Positions 25,290-38,712 are shown, numbered from the stretch's first letter. The stretch: DNA of 64,000 nt from a bacterium (GCA_030530825.1 JAUMUF010000001.1:62001-126000); one strand, 5' to 3'. The notes: a model not told the origin generated them from the letters alone. Program-made: numbers and translations.

Positions 25290-26789
25290 TTATTTGAATC
25301 GGTATTGAAGTGCTTCGCTTACGTGTGTAGGTAAGATAACTTCTGAATTATCTAAATCTGCTATAGTACGAGATACTTTTAAGGTTTTGAGATATGCTCG
25401 GGCCGATAAGTCCATTTTTTCTGCGGCTAAATCAAGTAATTGTTTTGCTTCTTGAGAAGTTTTGAATAATTCTTTGGCATCGGATAAACTTGCTTCATTG
25501 TTGTATTTATTACAACTATTATAACGATTCTGTTGTAATTTTAACGCACTTTGTATTTGAGAATAAGCATAAGTATGTTGTTTTTTTGACATTGTTTTAT
25601 CTGTTAAGAGATGTTTATTGGATATTCTATTGACTATTATTGTCATGTCTATTCTGTCCAGTAGTGGCCCTGATAGTTTTCTTTGATAGTTTTGAATTTG
25701 AGATTGTGTACAGGTACATTCTTTGGTTTCATCTCCAAGAAAGCCACAAGGGCATGGGTTCATTGTCGCTATCAGCATGAAGTTGGCAGGATAAGTTGTT
25801 CGATAATTAGCGCGGGTTATTGTGATCTTCCTGTCTTCTAGCGGCTGTCTTAATGACTCCAAGACGGATTTTTGATATTCTGGTATCTCATCCAGAAAAA
25901 GAATACCCAGATGCGCTAGACTTATCTCTCCAGGGGATGATTTTTTGCCTCCGCCAGTCAATGATATTTTGCTGGCTGTATGATGTGGGGCTCTAAAGGG
26001 TCTTTCTGTTAGTGTTTCTGTAAAGTCATCACCGAGACTGTGTATTTTTGATACTTCCAGTGTCTCCTCTGGTGATAGCGGTGGGAGAAGTCCTAGGGCT
26101 GTTTTGGCCAGCATAGTTTTTCCGGTGCCCGGAGGCCCACTCATCAGAATGTTGTGTCTTCCAGCAATGGCGATAGTTAACGCTCTTTTTGCTTGGGCCT
26201 GTCCAATAATTTCATCTAGTATTGGTGTATTTTTTACAATGCTTTTATGATTGGGATTTACAATATTTTTAATAAGTTTTTCATTTTTTATATGCAAGAA
26301 AATATCTTTAATATTCTTGGCGCCAATAATATCTATGCCGGTTATTAGACTTGCTTGGGGTAGATTATCTTCCGGTATAAAAACAGTTTTAATTCCTTTA
26401 ATTTTTAATTTTTCGACTATATTTAAGATTCCTTTTATGGGTCTCAGTTCTCCGCTTAGAGAGAGTTCCCCCACAAATGCAGTATTTTTTACTTCAATTT
26501 GTTTTATTTGTCCGGCTAAAATAAGTATTGATATAGCGATAGGAAGATCAAAGTAGGTTCCATCTTTAGGAAGTTCTGCTGGAGCGAGATTAATTGTAAT
26601 TTTTTTAGTTGGAAAATCTAGATCTGAGTTTTTTATAGCACTTCTTACGCGATCTTTAGCCTCATCTATTGCTTTATTGCCCATACCTACGATTTGAAGA
26701 GATGGCAGTCCTTTTAAAGAATCTCCTTCAACTTCAATAATTTCTGCCTCGTAGCCAATCGGCGCAGCCGAAACAACCTTACTAATCAT
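25290..26789 (-). CDS. comM: Mg-chelatase-like AAA+ ATPase ComM/YifB
   Basis: 499 residues. N-terminal ChlI-type domain (EIIEVEGDSLKGLPSLQIVGMGNKA-type opening), AAA+ core with Walker A GPPGTGKTML (about 217-226), Walker B LGILFLDEIPEY and the arginine-rich SLRQPLEDRKITITRA, then the C-terminal lid. ComM is a branch-migration helicase that promotes integration of incoming DNA during natural transformation; with the type IV pili of this window it supports competence (inference). TTGATT, 17 bases, TTAAAT, 6 bases, ATG: probably leaderless. Confidence 0.93.
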   Translation of the reverse strand: MISKVVSAAPIGYEAEIIEVEGDSLKGLPSLQIVGMGNKAIDEAKDRVRSAIKNSDLDFPTKKITINLAPAELPKDGTYFDLPIAISILILAGQIKQIEVKNTAFVGELSLSGELRPIKGILNIVEKLKIKGIKTVFIPEDNLPQASLITGIDIIGAKNIKDIFLHIKNEKLIKNIVNPNHKSIVKNTPILDEIIGQAQAKRALTIAIAGRHNILMSGPPGTGKTMLAKTALGLLPPLSPEETLEVSKIHSLGDDFTETLTERPFRAPHHTASKISLTGGGKKSSPGEISLAHLGILFLDEIPEYQKSVLESLRQPLEDRKITITRANYRTTYPANFMLIATMNPCPCGFLGDETKECTCTQSQIQNYQRKLSGPLLDRIDMTIIVNRISNKHLLTDKTMSKKQHTYAYSQIQSALKLQQNRYNSCNKYNNEASLSDAKELFKTSQEAKQLLDLAAEKMDLSARAYLKTLKVSRTIADLDNSEVILPTHVSEALQYRFK

Positions 26790-26851
26790 AATAAAATTTA
26801 ACCATAAAAATTATCAAAAATCAACGCAGTATGATATAATAAAATTATTCT

Positions 26852-27233
26852 GGGGCCGATTTAGTGCTAGACAGAAGGAATTTAGCAGATTGGTTGGCAA
26901 GTCGTTTGCGACGTAAAGCATTGAATAATTGCAAAATCTAATTTTGTAGCGAAAGTTAAAGAGTTCTTTGCAACTCCTGCTTTTGCGCCAATTGCCGCTT
27001 AATTTATTGGCAATCATCGTTCTAGTCTTGGCAGTGCGAGGCTAGTCGGTGTTATATTTTTACACTGATAGTTTTGAGTTTAAGCAAAGAACTCCAAATG
27101 AAATTTTATTTGCAACTTATGTTTCGATTTTTGTTTTTCTTTAACGAAATATAAGTATTTAAGAAAAACTAAACTTGTAGAAAATCAATAGGCTACCTTT
27201 TGGACCCGAGGGCAGTTCTCGGCGGCTCCACCA
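26852..27233 (+). ncRNA. ssrA: Transfer-messenger RNA (tmRNA)
   Basis: 382 bases, one-piece. The tRNA-like ends pair: GGGGCCG (26852-26858) with CGGCTCC, then A and encoded CCA (27231-27233). The T arm is CCGAG-GGCAGTTC-TCGG. The tag frame runs 26931-27002: resume codon GCA, 23 residues beginning AKSNFVAKVKEFF and ending FAPIAA, then TAA. TATAAT at 26835-26840. tmRNA rescues stalled ribosomes and tags the product for proteolysis. The hydrophobic AA end is what ClpXP-type proteases recognise. Confidence 0.96.
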
Positions 27234-27243
27234 AATCAAAAAA

Positions 27244-27270
27244 AGAACGCTCGAAAGGGCAGTTTTTTAT
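27244..27270 (+). terminator. Terminator after tmRNA
   Basis: GAACGCTC, loop GAAA, GGGCAGTT with one bulge, then TTTT. Confidence 0.75.
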
Positions 27271-27280
27271 GAAAAAAATA

Positions 27281-27315
27281 AAAATGAGCGACTGCGAGGA
27301 ACGCTCATTTTTATA
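27281..27315. terminator. Bidirectional terminator, probably ending a minus-strand transcript
   Basis: AAAAATGAGCG pairs with CGCTCATTTTT across an 11-base loop; on the minus strand it is followed by ATTTTTTTC. It lies at the end of the short minus-strand transcript predicted from the promoter at 27437-27465. Confidence 0.8.
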
Positions 27316-27329
27316 AAGTGGAGTTTTAA

Positions 27330-27389
27330 TTATTTGTAATTTTTGCTTGATGAACTGCGGAGAATTGTCATCAAATTTTTTAAAATCAT
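27330..27389 (-). CDS. Possible 19-residue basic peptide
   Basis: ATG at 27389 to TAA at 27330 on the minus strand, peptide MILKNLMTILRSSSSKNYK. It is the only ORF of note within a predicted transcript from about 27430 to 27281. There is no SD. An A/T-rich hairpin (GATTATG/CATAATC) lies upstream. It could be a leader peptide, a small membrane-active peptide, or chance within a small RNA. The transcript is better supported than the peptide. Confidence 0.25.
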   Translation of the reverse strand: MILKNLMTILRSSSSKNYK

Positions 27390-27436
27390 TTTTATTTTTG
27401 GATTATGTATAAATTATTTATTCATAATCTACCCCT

Positions 27437-27465
27437 ATAATATCGCGAAATAAGCATAAAGTCAA
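27437..27465 (-). promoter_or_regulatory. Strong minus-strand promoter with no annotated gene
   Basis: TTGACT (27465-27460), exactly 17 bases, TATTAT (27442-27437) on the minus strand. It matches the rRNA promoters of this window in quality. It points at a 150-base region ended by the bidirectional terminator 27281-27315, suggesting a small RNA or peptide gene. Confidence 0.6.
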
Positions 27466-27985
27466 TAGTTTTTTGACTTTTTTGAACAATTTTTTTATTC
27501 AATAAAAATAACAGATAAGACATAATGATTTCTGTAGAAAATAACACAAGCATATTGACATTTTATGAAAACTCTGATAGTATTTAATTAGGCTTTTAGA
27601 AAAATAAAAAGCAAAAATAAAAACAGTATAAGCACATTTCCACCATAGCACATTATTTGGTTTTTGAAATATTGACCGTTGACCTTTCGAACTTGAACGG
27701 CAATTGAAATATCAAGGTTTCTGAAAATGTCATTGATTTTCTAACTTGAAATTTAAGTTGCCAAAAAGTTTCGAAAGGCGAAACATAGTTTTGAGGGAAA
27801 GTACAGGATTTTTCAAAGGAAGAATCAGTGGAAGCCGTCAAACAAGTATGCCCCTCTATAAGAGGAGCGGTCAATTAGCCCAAAAGAGGGCAGGCCGCGA
27901 GCCACGGATTTTAGTAATTTATTTGTTCCGTTTGGTTTTACTTCGCTTTGCTTGCCCTTGGGCTGTCTAAAAATGGTAATTTAGT
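27466..27985. other. AT-rich intergenic region with one folded GC-richer segment
   Basis: No protein gene I can support. The plus-strand frame at 27746-27970 gives an arginine-rich sequence without family likeness. From 27795 to 27910 the base composition rises and helices nest: GATTTTTC/GAAGAATC (27808-27827, AAAG loop), CCTCT/AGAGG (27853-27865), GCGGTC/GGCCGC (27867-27898) containing GCCC/GGGC, and CCGT/ACGG (27835-27838/27904-27907). This could be an unrecognised RNA. The flanks are plain A/T-rich sequence. Confidence 0.35.
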
Positions 27986-28366
27986 ATGATTTCAAAAATA
28001 ATTTTTATAGTAACAATTTTATCTCTTGGTTCAATCGCATGGATTTTGAATGCTACGACCCCATCATCACTTGGTCCAGTTGGAGTTCTTGGGCTATTTA
28101 TTCTGACGTATCTCTTTTTTGTAGGGATTATATCTTTTGTGGCATACGGCGGTTTTAGGGCGATCCAAATGGTATCGTCTAGTTTCGGGGACAGAGTCTC
28201 TATAAAATCGCGAAATTATCGCTTTTTCTTGCAGTATTCTTTTATTTTAGCGTTTATACCTATAATCTTAATTGCGCAACAGTCTTCTGGTGGTGTAGGA
28301 ATTTTTGACATTATTTTATTGGCGATTTTTCAAATTTTATCTTTTATAATTGTTTCAAAACGCTAA
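27986..28366 (+). CDS. Small membrane protein, unknown
   Basis: 126 residues with spans near 2-22, 33-58, 78-97 and 103-123. No family recognised. No SD is visible before the ATG. It sits 22 bases before the two genes ending in the conjugation-type ATPase and may belong to the same machinery, but the next gene has its own TATAAT. Confidence 0.6.
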   Translation: MISKIIFIVTILSLGSIAWILNATTPSSLGPVGVLGLFILTYLFFVGIISFVAYGGFRAIQMVSSSFGDRVSIKSRNYRFFLQYSFILAFIPIILIAQQSSGGVGIFDIILLAIFQILSFIIVSKR

Positions 28367-28388
28367 TGTTTGTGGTATAATATTAGAT

Positions 28389-28823
28389 ATGGAGCCGCAG
28401 ATAAACAGAGAACTTCCGAAGGTTGGTGGGAACTTTTCGAGCGAAGGATTCGAAACAGTAGTTCCTGTGAATGAAATTCAGCCATCGGCGGAGCAAATTC
28501 ACAATGTTTTTAACGCCCACGAAAGGGCTTTTTCTGCTGTGGAGAAATTCCAGTCCAATTTTGAAAATCTTCAAGCAACTGCTCAAACTCAAATCCCGCC
28601 AGTTCTGCCGCAAGTCCAGCAAGCAGATGCCCAGCAAGTAATAATCTCGACCCCTTCTGTAGCAAAAGATATTGATTTGATGGAAGATGAATGGGTTAAA
28701 GATTTGAAAAAAATGATCGTCGAGACTAAGGGCGAGCCATTTATCCGGCAAGTTAGATTTAAAGAAATGCAGGTCGACTATCTTAAAAAACGATATAACA
28801 GAATAATAAATGGTGGTAAATAA
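28389..28823 (+). CDS. Hypothetical soluble protein preceding the conjugation-type ATPase
   Basis: 144 residues from the ATG at 28389. An extended -10 (TGGTATAAT, hexamer 28376-28381) ends 7 bases before it, so an alternative start at 28350 would be upstream of the promoter. The protein is Gln/Pro-rich in the middle (about 60-90) and ends in a charged helical region (WVKDLKKMIVETKGEPFIRQVRFKEMQVDYLKKRYNRI cut here in reading). No family recognised. Its stop overlaps the ATPase start (TAATG), implying a functional pair. Confidence 0.7.
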   Translation: MEPQINRELPKVGGNFSSEGFETVVPVNEIQPSAEQIHNVFNAHERAFSAVEKFQSNFENLQATAQTQIPPVLPQVQQADAQQVIISTPSVAKDIDLMEDEWVKDLKKMIVETKGEPFIRQVRFKEMQVDYLKKRYNRIINGGK

Positions 28824-31738
28824 TGGGATTTTGGTTTACAGTTTTGGCTATATTTGTTGTTATCAGTGTGGCGAGTTTTTTGATATATGATCAGTATCAA
28901 AAAACCATTCGGGAGGCTAAAAATTATGAGCGTGGCCTGAAAATGGTACCAATGAAGATTCATTTACCGCCTCCAAGTGATGATATTGAGGTTGGTGGTC
29001 GTGATGAGCGAGATGTCATTGAAGAGGTTTTATCTGAAGCGCAGACAATGTATAATATTATCGCTTCGACAGCCACTAAAGGTTTTAAGACTAAACTTTA
29101 TGGCCAAAGACATATTTCTTTTGAGATTGTGGCGAGTGACGGGCTTATTCATTATTATGCTGTTGTTCCGGCGGTTATAACGGAGACAATCAAGCAGGCC
29201 ATAACTGCAGCATATCCGACTGCGCGCCTAGAAGAGGTCGAGATGGAGAATATTTTTTCTCAGCAGGGAAAAACTGCTGGTGTTATTGGGGGTGAGTTTT
29301 CTCTTAAAAAAGATTTCTTTTATCCGATTGCCACCTATCAAGACTCTCGAAGAGATGCTATGCGGTCGCTTCTAGATGCTTTAACTGCAGTGTCTCGCGG
29401 TGATGGTGCTGCAGTACAGATTATGATTAGGCCGGCTTTCGAAAAGTGGTCAGAACAATCTTCAAAAAGAGCCAATGAGATTAGAGAAAAGGGCGCTGGT
29501 AAGAAATCTGGCGGGTCCGCAACTGCCGCCGGACTGCTTGAGGCTTTGTGGAAGCCGCCTACATATGGAGTTAAAGAAGGCAGCGAAAACAAGCAGTTGT
29601 CCTCTCTTGAAAATGAAGAAATTGACGCTATCGAGAATAAAATAAAATATGCCGGCTACGAAGTTTTGGTGCGTGCAGTTGTCTCTACGCCAACTGCTGC
29701 CAAGAGTCAGGCGATTTTGCAAGGTGTAATTTCTGCCTTTTCACTATTTGATTCGCCGAGATTTAATGGATTTAAATTTAATATGGCGCAAAATATTGAT
29801 GATTTGATTACTGCGTTTATTTTTAGATTCTTTCCGCAAAAAAATCGCAATATGATCTTAAATAGTATCGAACTTGCAACAATTTTCCACCTACCCAACA
29901 GAAATTCTATCCCCACAGAAAAGGTTCAGCGTCAAAGAATTAAACAGGTTGATGGTCCGACAGAGGTCATGGATGAAGGTCTCCTTCTTGGTGTTAATGA
30001 ATATCGTGGTGTTGAGAAGCAGATTCGCTTAAGTCAAAACGATCGTCGTCGACACACATATATTATTGGTCAGACGGGTATGGGTAAGTCTAAATTACTT
30101 GAGAATTTGGCGTTTCAGGATATCATGGACGGCCGGGGGTTTGCTTTTATTGACCCACACGGTGATTCTGTTGAGGAATTGCTTGGCATGATCCCCAGAG
30201 AGCGCATTGATGATGTGATCTATTTTAATCCTGGCGATACGGATAATCCACTTGGCTTTAATATGTTTGAGGCCAAAACTGACTCGGAAATGGATTTCAT
30301 TATTGGTGAAACTAACTCAATGTTAAAATCATTGTATGACCCAGGCAACACTGGTGTTGTTGGTCCTCGAATGGAAAATATCGTTAGAAATGCCGCGCTT
30401 CTTCTTATGAGCGACCCTGAGGGCGGAACTTTTATGGATATTCCAAAGGTTTTGATTGATCCAGAATTCACCAAGCCCAAAATTAAATATCTCAGAAACC
30501 AGCGCGCAATTGATTTTTGGACTAAAGAATGGCCCGCCTCTCAAAAATCTAATGATGCAGGTGAACTTGTTTCTTGGGTAGTTTCAAAATGGGCTCCTTT
30601 CGAAAATGAATTACTTAACAACATTCTCGGTCAAACCAAATCATCGTTCAATATTCGTCAGATTATGGATGAACAAAAAATTCTTCTCGTTAATCTCTCC
30701 AAAGGTAAGATGGGAGAGGGGGCTGCTAAATTGCTTGGTATGGTCTTTGTGATGAAGTTTCAGGCGGCTGCTATGTCGCGTGTGGACACACCAGAAGATC
30801 AACGAAAGGACTTTTGTCTGTATGTTGATGAGTTTCAGAACTTTGCGACAGAGTCTTTTGAGAGTATTCTGTCTGAAGCCCGAAAGTTCCGCCTTAATCT
30901 CGTTCTTGCCAACCAGTTTATGACGCAGTTGACTGATAAAATTAAAGGCGCCGTGATGGGAAACGTTCCAACTAAACTTGTTGGACGGATTGGTATTGAT
31001 GACGCCGAAATCCTCCAGAAGGCCTTTCAACCAACTTTTACTGCGGAAGATTTGATTAAAACACCTAACTACAATGCAGTTTCTACTGTGCTTGTAAACG
31101 GCTTTCCGTCATCACCATTTAATGTAAAATTATTGCCGCCTCTTGGCAAGTCTAATCCAGAACTTCGTGAGGCTATCAAGCAGTATTCCGCACAAAAATA
31201 TGGCCGACCAAGAGAAGTTGTCGCGCGTGAGATTCGTGATAGATTGACGGCTAAAAAGATACAGACCGGTCCGTCTGTGAATGTCGTTCAGGCACAAAGT
31301 TTGAATAATAATTTTGTTCAGTCTTCTCAACAAAATTTTGCTCAACAAATTGGTGCGCCAACTACGCAAAACTACACTCAAAATAATGATGTAAAAAATA
31401 CTACAAACCTAAATAATAACATAAGCGTAACAGATCAAACGAAGTCGAATTCACAACAATTTTCAAACAACGGATCTTTTCTTGATGAATGGCTAAAGAA
31501 GCGAGAAGATATCAGGAATTCGTCGATAGGCAGTGCTACAAATCAATATCAGCAGCAACCTCAAGATACTAAAGATAATGATTTAATACAAATTAATATA
31601 GCGACTCCTACGCGATTAAATCCGCAGCTCATACAGAACCAACAATCTACTCGCCAGGAAATTACTCCTTCTCAGCCAAACAAACTTTCCGTAAGGGAAG
31701 AGCCGGAGCATAATGAAGTCGTATTTAAGATAAGATAA
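28823..31738 (+). CDS. Membrane-anchored conjugation-type ATPase (VirD4/TraG-HerA superfamily)
   Basis: 971 residues. One N-terminal span (about 3-22), then a long N-terminal region (about 60-400) with a Gly-rich break near 215-230, then the motor: Walker A GQTGMGKSKLL (about 416-426), AFIDPHGDSVEELL, Walker B CLYVDEFQNF (about 664) and the ANQFMTQL sensor. The last 150 residues are Gln/Asn-rich and probably disordered. This resembles type IV secretion coupling proteins, which drive DNA or protein across the membrane. No other secretion subunits are in view. It starts at the stop of the preceding small gene. Confidence 0.82.
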   Translation: MGFWFTVLAIFVVISVASFLIYDQYQKTIREAKNYERGLKMVPMKIHLPPPSDDIEVGGRDERDVIEEVLSEAQTMYNIIASTATKGFKTKLYGQRHISFEIVASDGLIHYYAVVPAVITETIKQAITAAYPTARLEEVEMENIFSQQGKTAGVIGGEFSLKKDFFYPIATYQDSRRDAMRSLLDALTAVSRGDGAAVQIMIRPAFEKWSEQSSKRANEIREKGAGKKSGGSATAAGLLEALWKPPTYGVKEGSENKQLSSLENEEIDAIENKIKYAGYEVLVRAVVSTPTAAKSQAILQGVISAFSLFDSPRFNGFKFNMAQNIDDLITAFIFRFFPQKNRNMILNSIELATIFHLPNRNSIPTEKVQRQRIKQVDGPTEVMDEGLLLGVNEYRGVEKQIRLSQNDRRRHTYIIGQTGMGKSKLLENLAFQDIMDGRGFAFIDPHGDSVEELLGMIPRERIDDVIYFNPGDTDNPLGFNMFEAKTDSEMDFIIGETNSMLKSLYDPGNTGVVGPRMENIVRNAALLLMSDPEGGTFMDIPKVLIDPEFTKPKIKYLRNQRAIDFWTKEWPASQKSNDAGELVSWVVSKWAPFENELLNNILGQTKSSFNIRQIMDEQKILLVNLSKGKMGEGAAKLLGMVFVMKFQAAAMSRVDTPEDQRKDFCLYVDEFQNFATESFESILSEARKFRLNLVLANQFMTQLTDKIKGAVMGNVPTKLVGRIGIDDAEILQKAFQPTFTAEDLIKTPNYNAVSTVLVNGFPSSPFNVKLLPPLGKSNPELREAIKQYSAQKYGRPREVVAREIRDRLTAKKIQTGPSVNVVQAQSLNNNFVQSSQQNFAQQIGAPTTQNYTQNNDVKNTTNLNNNISVTDQTKSNSQQFSNNGSFLDEWLKKREDIRNSSIGSATNQYQQQPQDTKDNDLIQINIATPTRLNPQLIQNQQSTRQEITPSQPNKLSVREEPEHNEVVFKIR

Positions 31739-31762
31739 GCCCGATATAAGGGTTTATTTTAT
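31737..31762 (+). terminator. Terminator after the conjugation-type ATPase gene
   Basis: AAGCCC (31737-31742) / GGGTTT (31750-31755) then ATTTTATT; weak stem. Confidence 0.55.
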
Positions 31763-31835
31763 TGTAAAATTTGCTCAAAAATAAAAAATGATGTATAATG
31801 GAGAAGTTAAATAAATCAATTACAGATAAGGCTGA

Positions 31836-33827
<1,992 letters not shown>

Positions 33828-33829
33828 TT

Positions 33830-36331
33830 ATGGAAGAAGAAAAAAAGATGCCAGTTGAAGGTGAAATTATTCAAGAGCAGACTCACTCTAAAACCGTTGA
33901 ATTTCGAACAGTTGAAGATGTGATGGAAGATTCATTCTTGCGATACTCGATGTCTGTGATTATCGATCGCGCTTTGCCTGATGTTCGCGATGGAATGAAG
34001 CCTGTTCACCGAAGAATTCTTTATACAATGGGTGAAATGGGTGTTCGGCCGGGCTCTGCGTTCAAAAAGTCCGCTCGTATCGTTGGTGACGTGATGGGTA
34101 AATACCATCCACACGGCGATTCTTCAATTTATGATGCTATGGTGCGGTTGGCGCAAGATTGGAATATGCGCTATGTTCTCGTTGACGGTCAGGGTAACTT
34201 TGGCTCGATGGATGGTGATCCTGCCGCTGCTATGCGTTATACCGAGGCTCGACTTGGTCGTGCTGGAGATGTTATGCTTGCAGACCTTGATAAAGATACG
34301 GTTGATTTTAGACCTAACTATGACGGGAGTGAAACTGAGCCGAGCGTTCTTCCAGCCAAACTACCTAACTTGCTCCTCAACGGACAAATGGGTATCGCCG
34401 TTGGTATGGCGACGAGCATCCCAACTCACAATTTGGGTGAAGTCGTTGATTCTACAATTGAACTTATCGACAATCCAGAGGCTAAACTCGAAGATTTGAT
34501 GAAGCACCTTAAGGGACCTGATTTTCCAACAGGTGCTATAGTTTATGGCGGTGCGCCGATGATTCAGGCTTATAAGACTGGTCGCGGAAGCGTTACTATG
34601 CGCGCCGTAGCAGAAATTGTTGAAACTAAGCGTGGCCGTCATCAGATTGTCGTGAGTGAGATTCCTTATGGAGTTAATAAGGCCTCTATGATTGAAAAGA
34701 TCGCTGATCTTGTTAAAGAGAAAAAGATAACTTCTATCGCCGATCTCAGGGATGAATCTGCTCGTGGAAATGTTCGTGTGGTTATTGACCTTAAAAAAGA
34801 CGCATATCCAAAGAAAGTTCTCAATCAACTTTATAAATTAACGCCTCTACAAAGTAATTTTCACTACAATATGCTTGCGCTTGTTAATGGTGGAATTCAG
34901 CCTCGAGTGCTTGGCTTGAAGGAAATCTTGGAAGAGTTTGTTAAGCATCGCCAGATTGTTGTTCGTCGTAGGACGGAATTTGAACTCAAAAAAGCCAAGG
35001 CGCGTGCTCACATCTTGGAGGGCTTGAAGATTGCGCTTGATCACATCGATGAAGTTATCGCTACGATTCGAGGTTCTAAAACTACAGAAATCGCCGAAAA
35101 GGCTTTGATGGAGAAATTTGCGCTGAGTGAAATTCAGGCTAAAGCAATTCTTGCGATGCAACTTCGCCGCCTTACAGGTCTTGAGCGTGAGGCTATCGAG
35201 GAAGAACTTCGCGCGCTTCTCAAATTAATTGGTGAACTTGAGGCTATTTTGGCGGACGAGAATGAAATCTTGCGAATTATTAAAGAAGAACTTCTCGAAA
35301 TGAAAGAAAAATACGGCGATGAGCGAAAGTCTAAGATTATCAATCACGAACTTGGTAAGTTCTCAGATGAAGAATTAATTCCAGAAGAAGAAAGTGTTGT
35401 GCTTCTTACAACAGAAAATTACATCAAGAGAACACTTTTAACTGACTATCGCCGTCAAAATCGTGGTGGTAAGGGCAAGCGTGGAATGTCGACTAAAGAG
35501 CAAGATATTATAAGTCATCTTGTTCCTGCAAGCACACACGATTGGCTCTTGTTCTTCACCAACCGTGGTCGGGTTTTCCGACTTAAGGCTTATGAAGTTC
35601 CGGCAGCCAGCCTTCAGGCTAAAGGTGTCGCGGCGGTCAATCTTCTTCAACTTCAGCCAGAAGAAAAAATTACTTCGATTATCAAATTGGAGCAAACAAG
35701 CAGTTCTGATGACTACCTATTTATGGCTACAACCAAAGGAACGGTTAAAAAGACATCTTTGAGTGATTTTGCTAATATTCGAACTAACGGCTTGAACGCA
35801 ATTAATCTGGATGAAGGAGATGAACTCCGCTGGATTCAGAAGACTAATGGCTATAACGACATCATTATCTCTACATCGGCAGGTCAGGCTGTCCGCTTTA
35901 CAGAGAAGGACGTTCGTGCGATGGGTCGAGCGGCTCGCGGTGTGCGAGGTGTTCGACTTCGACCAAATGATGTTGTTGTTGGAATGGATGTGGCTACCGA
36001 ATCTGACCAGAAACTTCTCGTGATTTCGGCTAACGGCTACGGAAAGGCAACTAAAGTTTCTAACTTCGAAATTAAGCATCGCGGAGGAATTGGCGTTAAG
36101 GCGGCTGTTGTGACCGCAAAGACCGGTCCAATTGTATCCGTTCAGACTCTTCCAAAGGATGTGAGCGATGCGCTGATGATTTCAACTAATGGTCAGACTA
36201 TACGCGTGGCGATTAAAGATATTCCAACTTTGGGACGCACAACTCAGGGCGTTCGAATCATGAAGATGTCTGAGGATGATACCGTTGCTAGTGTTGGACT
36301 GATGGAAGAAACTAAGGAGGAAGAAGAATAA
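33830..36331 (+). CDS. gyrA: DNA gyrase subunit A
   Basis: 833 residues. Winged-helix start [19 protein letters not shown], catalytic Tyr near 134 in [10 protein letters not shown], then coiled coil and a six-bladed C-terminal domain. The GyrA box-like segment [12 protein letters not shown] (about 542) supports gyrase over topoisomerase IV. It overlaps the next gene by 1 base (TAATG). The gyrB-gyrA-PAP2-like order lies directly upstream of the 16S gene. Confidence 0.96.
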   Translation: MEEEKKMPVEGEIIQEQTHSKTVEFRTVEDVMEDSFLRYSMSVIIDRALPDVRDGMKPVHRRILYTMGEMGVRPGSAFKKSARIVGDVMGKYHPHGDSSIYDAMVRLAQDWNMRYVLVDGQGNFGSMDGDPAAAMRYTEARLGRAGDVMLADLDKDTVDFRPNYDGSETEPSVLPAKLPNLLLNGQMGIAVGMATSIPTHNLGEVVDSTIELIDNPEAKLEDLMKHLKGPDFPTGAIVYGGAPMIQAYKTGRGSVTMRAVAEIVETKRGRHQIVVSEIPYGVNKASMIEKIADLVKEKKITSIADLRDESARGNVRVVIDLKKDAYPKKVLNQLYKLTPLQSNFHYNMLALVNGGIQPRVLGLKEILEEFVKHRQIVVRRRTEFELKKAKARAHILEGLKIALDHIDEVIATIRGSKTTEIAEKALMEKFALSEIQAKAILAMQLRRLTGLEREAIEEELRALLKLIGELEAILADENEILRIIKEELLEMKEKYGDERKSKIINHELGKFSDEELIPEEESVVLLTTENYIKRTLLTDYRRQNRGGKGKRGMSTKEQDIISHLVPASTHDWLLFFTNRGRVFRLKAYEVPAASLQAKGVAAVNLLQLQPEEKITSIIKLEQTSSSDDYLFMATTKGTVKKTSLSDFANIRTNGLNAINLDEGDELRWIQKTNGYNDIIISTSAGQAVRFTEKDVRAMGRAARGVRGVRLRPNDVVVGMDVATESDQKLLVISANGYGKATKVSNFEIKHRGGIGVKAAVVTAKTGPIVSVQTLPKDVSDALMISTNGQTIRVAIKDIPTLGRTTQGVRIMKMSEDDTVASVGLMEETKEEEE

Positions 36332-36753
36332 TGCCAAAGATTTTGATAATCTTTATTGTCGCATGGGTGATTGCGCAAGGATCTAAGTTTTTTCTCGAAC
36401 TTCATAAAGATAAAAATGTAAAATTCCGCCGTGTTATCTCTGAGAGCGGCGGGATGCCAAGTTCGCACAGTGCGGTAGTTGTTGCGATTTCAACCTTTAT
36501 TGGATTCTCTGAGGGTATACATTCGGCAGTGTTTGGTCTTTCGTTTATTTTTGCGATGATTGTGATCTATGATTCTATGAAGGTCCGATATTCCAATGGC
36601 AAGCAGGCTGAAGCTATAAATAATATTATTGAGGCTTCTCAGGTTAAAGTCCCTGTCGTGAGAATCGTTCGCGGTCATACTCCACTTGAAGTTGCGGCGG
36701 GTACTGCCATAGGTCTTCTGATTGGATATTTGGCGTTCATCTTTATGAGATAG
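36331..36753 (+). CDS. Divergent PAP2-family membrane protein (DUF212)
   Basis: 140 residues with four spans. RVISESGGMPSSHSAVVVA (about 33-51) and VRGHTPLEVAAGTAIG (about 111-126) are the phosphatase-like signature of the DUF212 group. Family members are thought to act on lipid phosphates, but the substrate is not known. Coupled to gyrA by TAATG. Terminator directly after. Confidence 0.88.
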   Translation: MPKILIIFIVAWVIAQGSKFFLELHKDKNVKFRRVISESGGMPSSHSAVVVAISTFIGFSEGIHSAVFGLSFIFAMIVIYDSMKVRYSNGKQAEAINNIIEASQVKVPVVRIVRGHTPLEVAAGTAIGLLIGYLAFIFMR

Positions 36754-36764
36754 ATAATTATGAA

Positions 36765-36796
36765 GCAGGTTTTACGAGAAACCTGCCCATTTTTAT
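36765..36796 (+). terminator. Terminator after the gyrBA operon
   Basis: GCAGGTTT (36765-36772) / AAACCTGC (36779-36786), loop TACGAG, then CCATTTTTATT. Confidence 0.88.
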
Positions 36797-36856
36797 TAAA
36801 TTAAAAGAGTTTCTTGGCTATTTTTTGAAAAAAGTAAAAAAAGTTCAAAAAAAGTG

Positions 36857-36885
36857 TTGACTTTATTTTTGAAATTCGATATACT
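36857..36885 (+). promoter_or_regulatory. 16S rRNA promoter
   Basis: TTGACT (36857-36862), 17-base spacer TTATTTTTGAAATTCGA, TATACT (36880-36885). The 23S promoter at 41431 has almost the same sequence, TTGACT and TTATTTTTGAA, showing the two were duplicated or kept in step. Between here and the 16S start lie about 130 bases of leader with the left arm of the processing helix. Confidence 0.85.
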
Positions 36886-36955
36886 TATAAACAGTTCAGC
36901 GCGCGAAACTCTAAATGAGCGACGCAAATGTGGAGTTGAACTTATAAATGACCTT

Positions 36956-36974
36956 TAACAATTTAGTTGTGCAA
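36956..36974 (+). repeat. Left arm of the 16S processing helix
   Basis: 19 bases complementary without mismatch to 38684-38702, closing a loop around the whole 16S gene; more pairs follow inward with mismatches. RNase III-type processing site. Confidence 0.85.
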
Positions 36975-37020
36975 ATTTATCGTCAGTCTATTTTATAGAT
37001 ATCAAAACTTTGATATTCTT

Positions 37021-38551
<1,531 letters not shown>

Positions 38552-38683
38552 AGGGAGAGTTATGCCAAAGGTTCGAGAAATCGACCTTTGAAGCTAGGTC
38601 GGTCTTTCTGAAAATTTCGTAGATTTTATTTTCAGATTCAACCTTTCGAGGTAAGACTAAAATTTACCACAGATTGAGATAAA

Positions 38684-38702
38684 TTGCACAACTAAATTGT
38701 TA
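38684..38702 (+). repeat. Right arm of the 16S processing helix
   Basis: Perfect complement of 36956-36974. Confidence 0.85.
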
Positions 38703-38712
38703 AAAATAAATT

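Noticed and set aside
27746-27970. 74-residue plus-strand ORF
   Set aside because: Arg-rich with no SD or promoter at a proper distance; the segment folds as RNA.
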